A stretch of 64,000 bases of DNA from DATKIY01 sp963726755. Its GTDB lineage: Bacteria; Actinomycetota; Actinomycetes; JAHEKZ01. This document shows, piece by piece, positions 60,640 through 64,000 of this stretch. Numbering within the stretch: the first letter of the stretch is position 1; each line of letters starts with the position of its first letter. The stretch lies in assembly GCA_963726755.1 (NCBI GenBank), contig CAVSDB010000001.1, forward strand, positions 1,302,001 to 1,366,000, written 5' to 3'. Both the position numbers and the translations under genes were made by a program. Under the pieces are notes generated by a model, which worked only from the letters and a program-made list of their open reading frames with translations, was not told where the DNA came from and ran no database searches.

Positions 60640-62406
60640 TCAGCCGCGGCCGGTCAGGCGGTTGAAGTCTTCGATGTGATGAGACTTCTCAGCACCGGTT
60701 TCGTACGTGATGCGACCCTTGTTCACCAGGTCCGCGAGGTGCTGGTCCATCGTCTGCATGCCGTACTTGGTGCCGGCCTGCATGGAGCTGTAGATCTGGT
60801 GAGTCTTGCCTTCACGAATCAGGTTCCGGATGGCTGGAGTTGCCACCATGACCTCGCAGGCCACAACGCGGCCCTTGCCGTCTGCCGTGCGAGCCAAGGT
60901 CTGGCAGACGACACCCTGGATGGCGGTCGCCAACTGAGCGCGCACCTGCTGCTGCTGGTGCGGGGGGAAGACGTCGATGACACGGTCGATGGTCTGCGCC
61001 GCGTCCTGGGTGTGCAGGGTCGCGTAGACGAGGTGACCAGTTTCAGCCGCAGTTAGCGCAACAGAGATGGTCTCGAGGTCACGCATTTCACCGACCAGGA
61101 TGATGTCGGGGTCCTGACGCAGCACGTGCTTGAGCGCGTTCTGGAAGGACTTGGTGTCCTCCCCCACTTCGCGCTGGTTGACCAGACACGACTGGTGGCG
61201 GTGCAAGAACTCAATCGGGTCCTCACACGTCATGATGTGGTCTTTGCGGTTTCGGTTCGCCATATCCACCAAGTGAGGCCAGGGTCGTGGACTTGCCCGA
61301 TCCAGTTGGTCCGGTGACCAGCACGAAACCTCGCGGGAGCATCGAGAAGTTGGCAACCGACTTGGGAACCCCCAAGTCCTCGAGCCGCTTGATTTCGAAC
61401 GGAATGATTCGGAAGGCAGCGCCGACCGCGTCCCGCTGCCGATACATGTTGACTCGGAATCGAGCCCGACCTGGGACTGAGTAGGCGAAGTCAAGTTCGA
61501 AGACTTCTTCGAAGATCTCTCGTTGGCGCTGGGTGATCGCCGCGTACATCACGCGCTGGATGACCGGCGGAGTCAGGACCGGGTACTCATCCATCTGGAG
61601 TGAGTTCACCGTTGACGCGAATCGCGGGACGTGCCCCAGCCGTCAGGTGAAGGTCGGACGCGCCTCGCTCGAGCATGGCGAGCAGCAGGTCGACCAAGAT
61701 GATGTCTTCGCCGCCCAGCGCGGCTCGGTGCTGACTCGAGAGTAGGACTCCTCGTTCGCCTCGGACTCAGCCAGCTCCATCGGCGCGCTCTCGGTGCTGC
61801 CTTCGACGACCGACATGGCAACCGGTCCCAGGCTGGTCTCGACCATGATCATGGTTCTCAGGTTCCGCGGGCTCTTCGACGGGAGGCGGAAGTACGTATT
61901 TGCTCTCGGCCGCCTCAGCGAGCTCTGACAGTGCACTGGTTGCCGGCGTCTCGGAGACCTGCGCTTCGGAGTCGCTGGATGAAGCCTCGTCCGTTGGCTG
62001 GTCGCTGTAGAACGCCTCGTACTGCGAGGTCGGCGCGTTGGGGTCCGGCAGCGAGTCAACGTCCACCGCTGCAGCTTCTTCGGCGGCGATCGCCAACGAC
62101 ATCGGCAGGCCAGCTGCTTCCATCGTGATCGGTGCCGAGTCATCAAAGTCGGCGAGCGCAAAGGTCGTCGGCTCGGTGTTGTCGGTTTCGGGGCTGTTGG
62201 GCTCGGGGCTGTCCGTGACCGGTGTCCGTACTCGAGTCGAGTCCCGAATCCGAGACCACGTCGCTGAAACTGTCCGTCAACGGGTCCGGCGTCGAGTCCT
62301 CCGGGACCGAAGTCGGCTCTGGTGGCTCGGTCGCGACAAAGCCATAGTCAGTAGTTGGTCGCGGGTCGTCGCCCGCGGGTGCGCCACTGAACTCTGAGGT
62401 TTCCAC
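60640..62406 (-). CDS. pilT: Type IV pilus retraction ATPase PilT with long acidic N-terminal extension (several apparent frameshifts)
   Basis: PilT is the hexameric ATPase that powers pilus retraction. The core shows LERGASDLHLTAGARPAIRVNGEL, ELDFAYSVPGRARFRVN, Walker A GPTGSGKST, the Asp box CEDPIEFLHRH, Walker B-region LRQDPDIILVGEMRD, the His box and the PilT-specific AIRNLIREGK. Breaks lie near 61273, 61592, 61690, 61850 and 62190. Upstream of the core, frames rich in Glu, Asp, Ser and Pro (about 230 residues) run to a GTG at 62406 preceded by AAGGGAGG. They read as one disordered extension, unusual for PilT. The extension could instead be a separate small gene. Confidence 0.8.
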
Positions 62407-62471
62407 TGACAGGCCTCCCTTAGCCACCTTGCTGTCACGCGCGCTCGGTAGCGGCGTTCCTCCTGCGTCCC

Positions 62472-62498
62472 ATCGGCGTACCGGGCTCACCCCTTGAG
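62472..62498 (-). promoter_or_regulatory. Sigma-28-like promoter of pilT-pilC
   Basis: CTCAAG (62498-62493) and GCCGAT (62477-62472) are separated by 15 bases on the minus strand, the same layout as before pilM. It lies 35 bases after the pilB stop and about 66 bases before the pilT start. Confidence 0.75.
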
Positions 62499-62532
62499 TC
62501 CCCTCACGAAGAACTAGTCCGCCAATAGCCAG

Positions 62533-64000
62533 CTAGACCACGACGCGCAGGATCTCGTCGAGTGAGGTGACACCCTGCAGCACCTTGGACAGGCCGTCCT
62601 CGCGCAGCGTGACCATGCCTTCTTCGCGGGCCGCGACGGTGATGGCTGCCGACGAAGCGCGTTCGACCGCCAGCCGCTCGATGTTCTCCGAGACGGCCAT
62701 CACCTCGTGCAGGGCCAGTCGGCCCTTGTAGCCGGTCTTGGAGCAGGCCGGACACCCGATGGGCCGATACAGCGTCGGCAGCGGCGTGCCCTTGCTCCCA
62801 CGGGAACCGCGCGGCAACCATGGCCTCAGCGGTCGGCTCGTAGGCTTCCTTGCACTTCTTGCAGAGTCGACGGGCCAGGCGCTGGGCGAGCACACCGTCC
62901 ACCGCCGATCCGACAAGGAACGGCTCCAGACCCATTTCCGTCAAGCGGGTGATGGCCGAGGGGGCGTCGTTGGTGTGCAACGTGGAGAGCACCAGGTGGC
63001 CGGTCAGGGCCGCCTCAACGGCGATCTGGGCCGTCTCGTGGTCACGAATCTCACCGATGAGCACGATGTCGGGGTCGCATCGAAGGATCGAGCGAAGTGC
63101 CGCGGCGAACGACAGTCCAGCTTTGACGTTCGTCTGCACCTGGTTGATGCCAGCGAGTCGGTACTCAACCGGGTCCTCGACGGTGATGACGTTGACCTCA
63201 GGACGAGCGATCTGGTTCAGCGTGCCGTACAGCGTCGTGGACTTGCCAGAACCCGTTGGTCCGGTGACCAGGATCATCCCGTAGGGCTTGGTGAAACTCG
63301 ACGAGTAGATCTCGTAGTTGTGGTCTGAGAACCCGAGGTCAGTCAGCGCCATCGCGGCCTGCGAGTTGTCCAGGATTCGCATGACGACCTTCTCGCCCCA
63401 CACCGTTGGAAGGGTGGCGACACGAAGGTCGATCTTCTTGCCGTTGTAGTTGACCGACAAGCGGCCGTCCTGCGGTACCCGTCGTTCAGCAATGTTGATG
63501 TCCGACATGATTTTCAGTCGGCTGATAACACCGGACTGGATGTTCTTGGGCGACTTCATCACCTGGTGCAGGACACCATCGATGCGGTACCGGACGACGA
63601 GCGAGTGCTCGCCTGGCTCGAGGTGAATATCCGATGCGCGGTCCTGAATTGCCTGCGTAATAAGCAAGTTCACGTACTTGACGATGGGGGCGTCTTCGAC
63701 GACCTCTTTGACCGACGAGAGGTCTTCGTCGTCGGCGTCGTTGTCAAGAACCGCCGTGAGGTCATCGAGGTCGGAGTCAGCGCGGTAGTACCGGTCAATG
63801 GCCGAGAGAACATCCGCTCGAGTAGCGACCACTGGCTTGACGTCATAGCCAGTGATCGATCGAACGTCGTCGATCGCGAAGACGTTCGCTGGGTCAGCCA
63901 TCGCCAGCAGGAGCTTGCCCTCGTCGTCGACGCGGAGCGGCATCACGCTGTACTTGCGACAGATCTCGCCCTTGACCCGGCCGACGATGCTGCCGTCAAC
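62533..64000 (-). CDS. pilB: Type IV pilus extension ATPase PilB (5' end outside the window; apparent frameshift)
   Basis: PilB is the hexameric motor that drives pilus polymerisation. The visible part starts in the N-terminal MshEN/GspE_N domain, continues with DAPIVKYVNLLITQAIQDRASDIHLEP, Walker A GPTGSGKST, VEDPVEYRLAGINQVQ, Walker B RSILRCDPDIVLIGEIRDHETA and the zinc tetracysteine CKKC...CPAC. The frame changes near 62795-62815; the next frame gives GTPLPTLYRPIGCPACSKTGYKGRLALHEVM and the normal C-terminus. The gene runs past base 64000, so its start and promoter are not seen. pilT follows after a gap of about 126 bases. Confidence 0.9.

Overview
The window is a GC-rich chromosomal stretch of a high-GC Gram-positive bacterium (Actinomycetota, class Actinomycetes). 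The evidence is gene order and content: secG-tpiA-pgk-gap, whiA-yvcK-rapZ-uvrC, uvrA, terC-uvrB, coaE, rpsA, polA, a liv ABC operon, aroC-aroK-aroB-aroQ-pepQ-efp-nusB, a mycothiol-dependent isomerase-family protein, a DUF222/HNH gene with an actinobacterial SOS box, and frequent GTG starts. I cannot name a genus.

Layout. 0.07-6.3 kb: lower glycolysis plus secG, then whiA, yvcK and rapZ, all leftward. 6.3-17.4 kb: uvrC between two Tat/lipobox Rieske proteins, uvrA, a DinB/MDMPI-family protein, a metallo-beta-lactamase-fold hydrolase, terC and uvrB. 17.4-27.1 kb: coaE, a polyprenyl glycosylphosphotransferase, a sulfate-activation set (an APS kinase with a sulfurylase-like N-terminus, cysN, cysD, cysQ) with three related hairpin repeats, and rpsA. 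27.2-34 kb: a methyltransferase, the DUF222/HNH gene, polA and small enzymes. 34-39.6 kb: livHMGF and a convergent branched-chain amino-acid binding lipoprotein whose two halves are in swapped order. 39.9-46.7 kb: an odd class I tRNA with anticodon CAA, two membrane proteins, nusB, efp, pepQ and the shikimate genes.

46.8-64 kb is a type IV pilus locus, transcribed leftward except for one histidine kinase gene: pilB, pilT, pilC, a DevS/DevR-like two-component pair, a PPOX-family protein, two nearly identical major pilins, pilV-, pilW- and pilX-like minor pilins, the prepilin peptidase, and pilM-N-O plus a PilP-like protein. Each pilin gene has a leader that closely matches the c-di-GMP-I (GEMM) riboswitch core. 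All five pilus transcription units whose upstream DNA lies in the window carry the same element, YTCAAG-N15-GYCGAW, which looks like a sigma-28 (FliA/WhiG) promoter. Pilus production therefore looks controlled by an alternative sigma factor, with c-di-GMP acting on the pilin mRNAs.

Caution: many genes, including uvrA, livH, pilB, pilC and pilT, are readable only if single-base indels, often in short homopolymers, are bridged. The indels are concentrated between 51 and 63 kb. Uncorrected sequencing errors are more likely than gene decay. Affected genes are reported at full reconstructed extent with the break positions noted.
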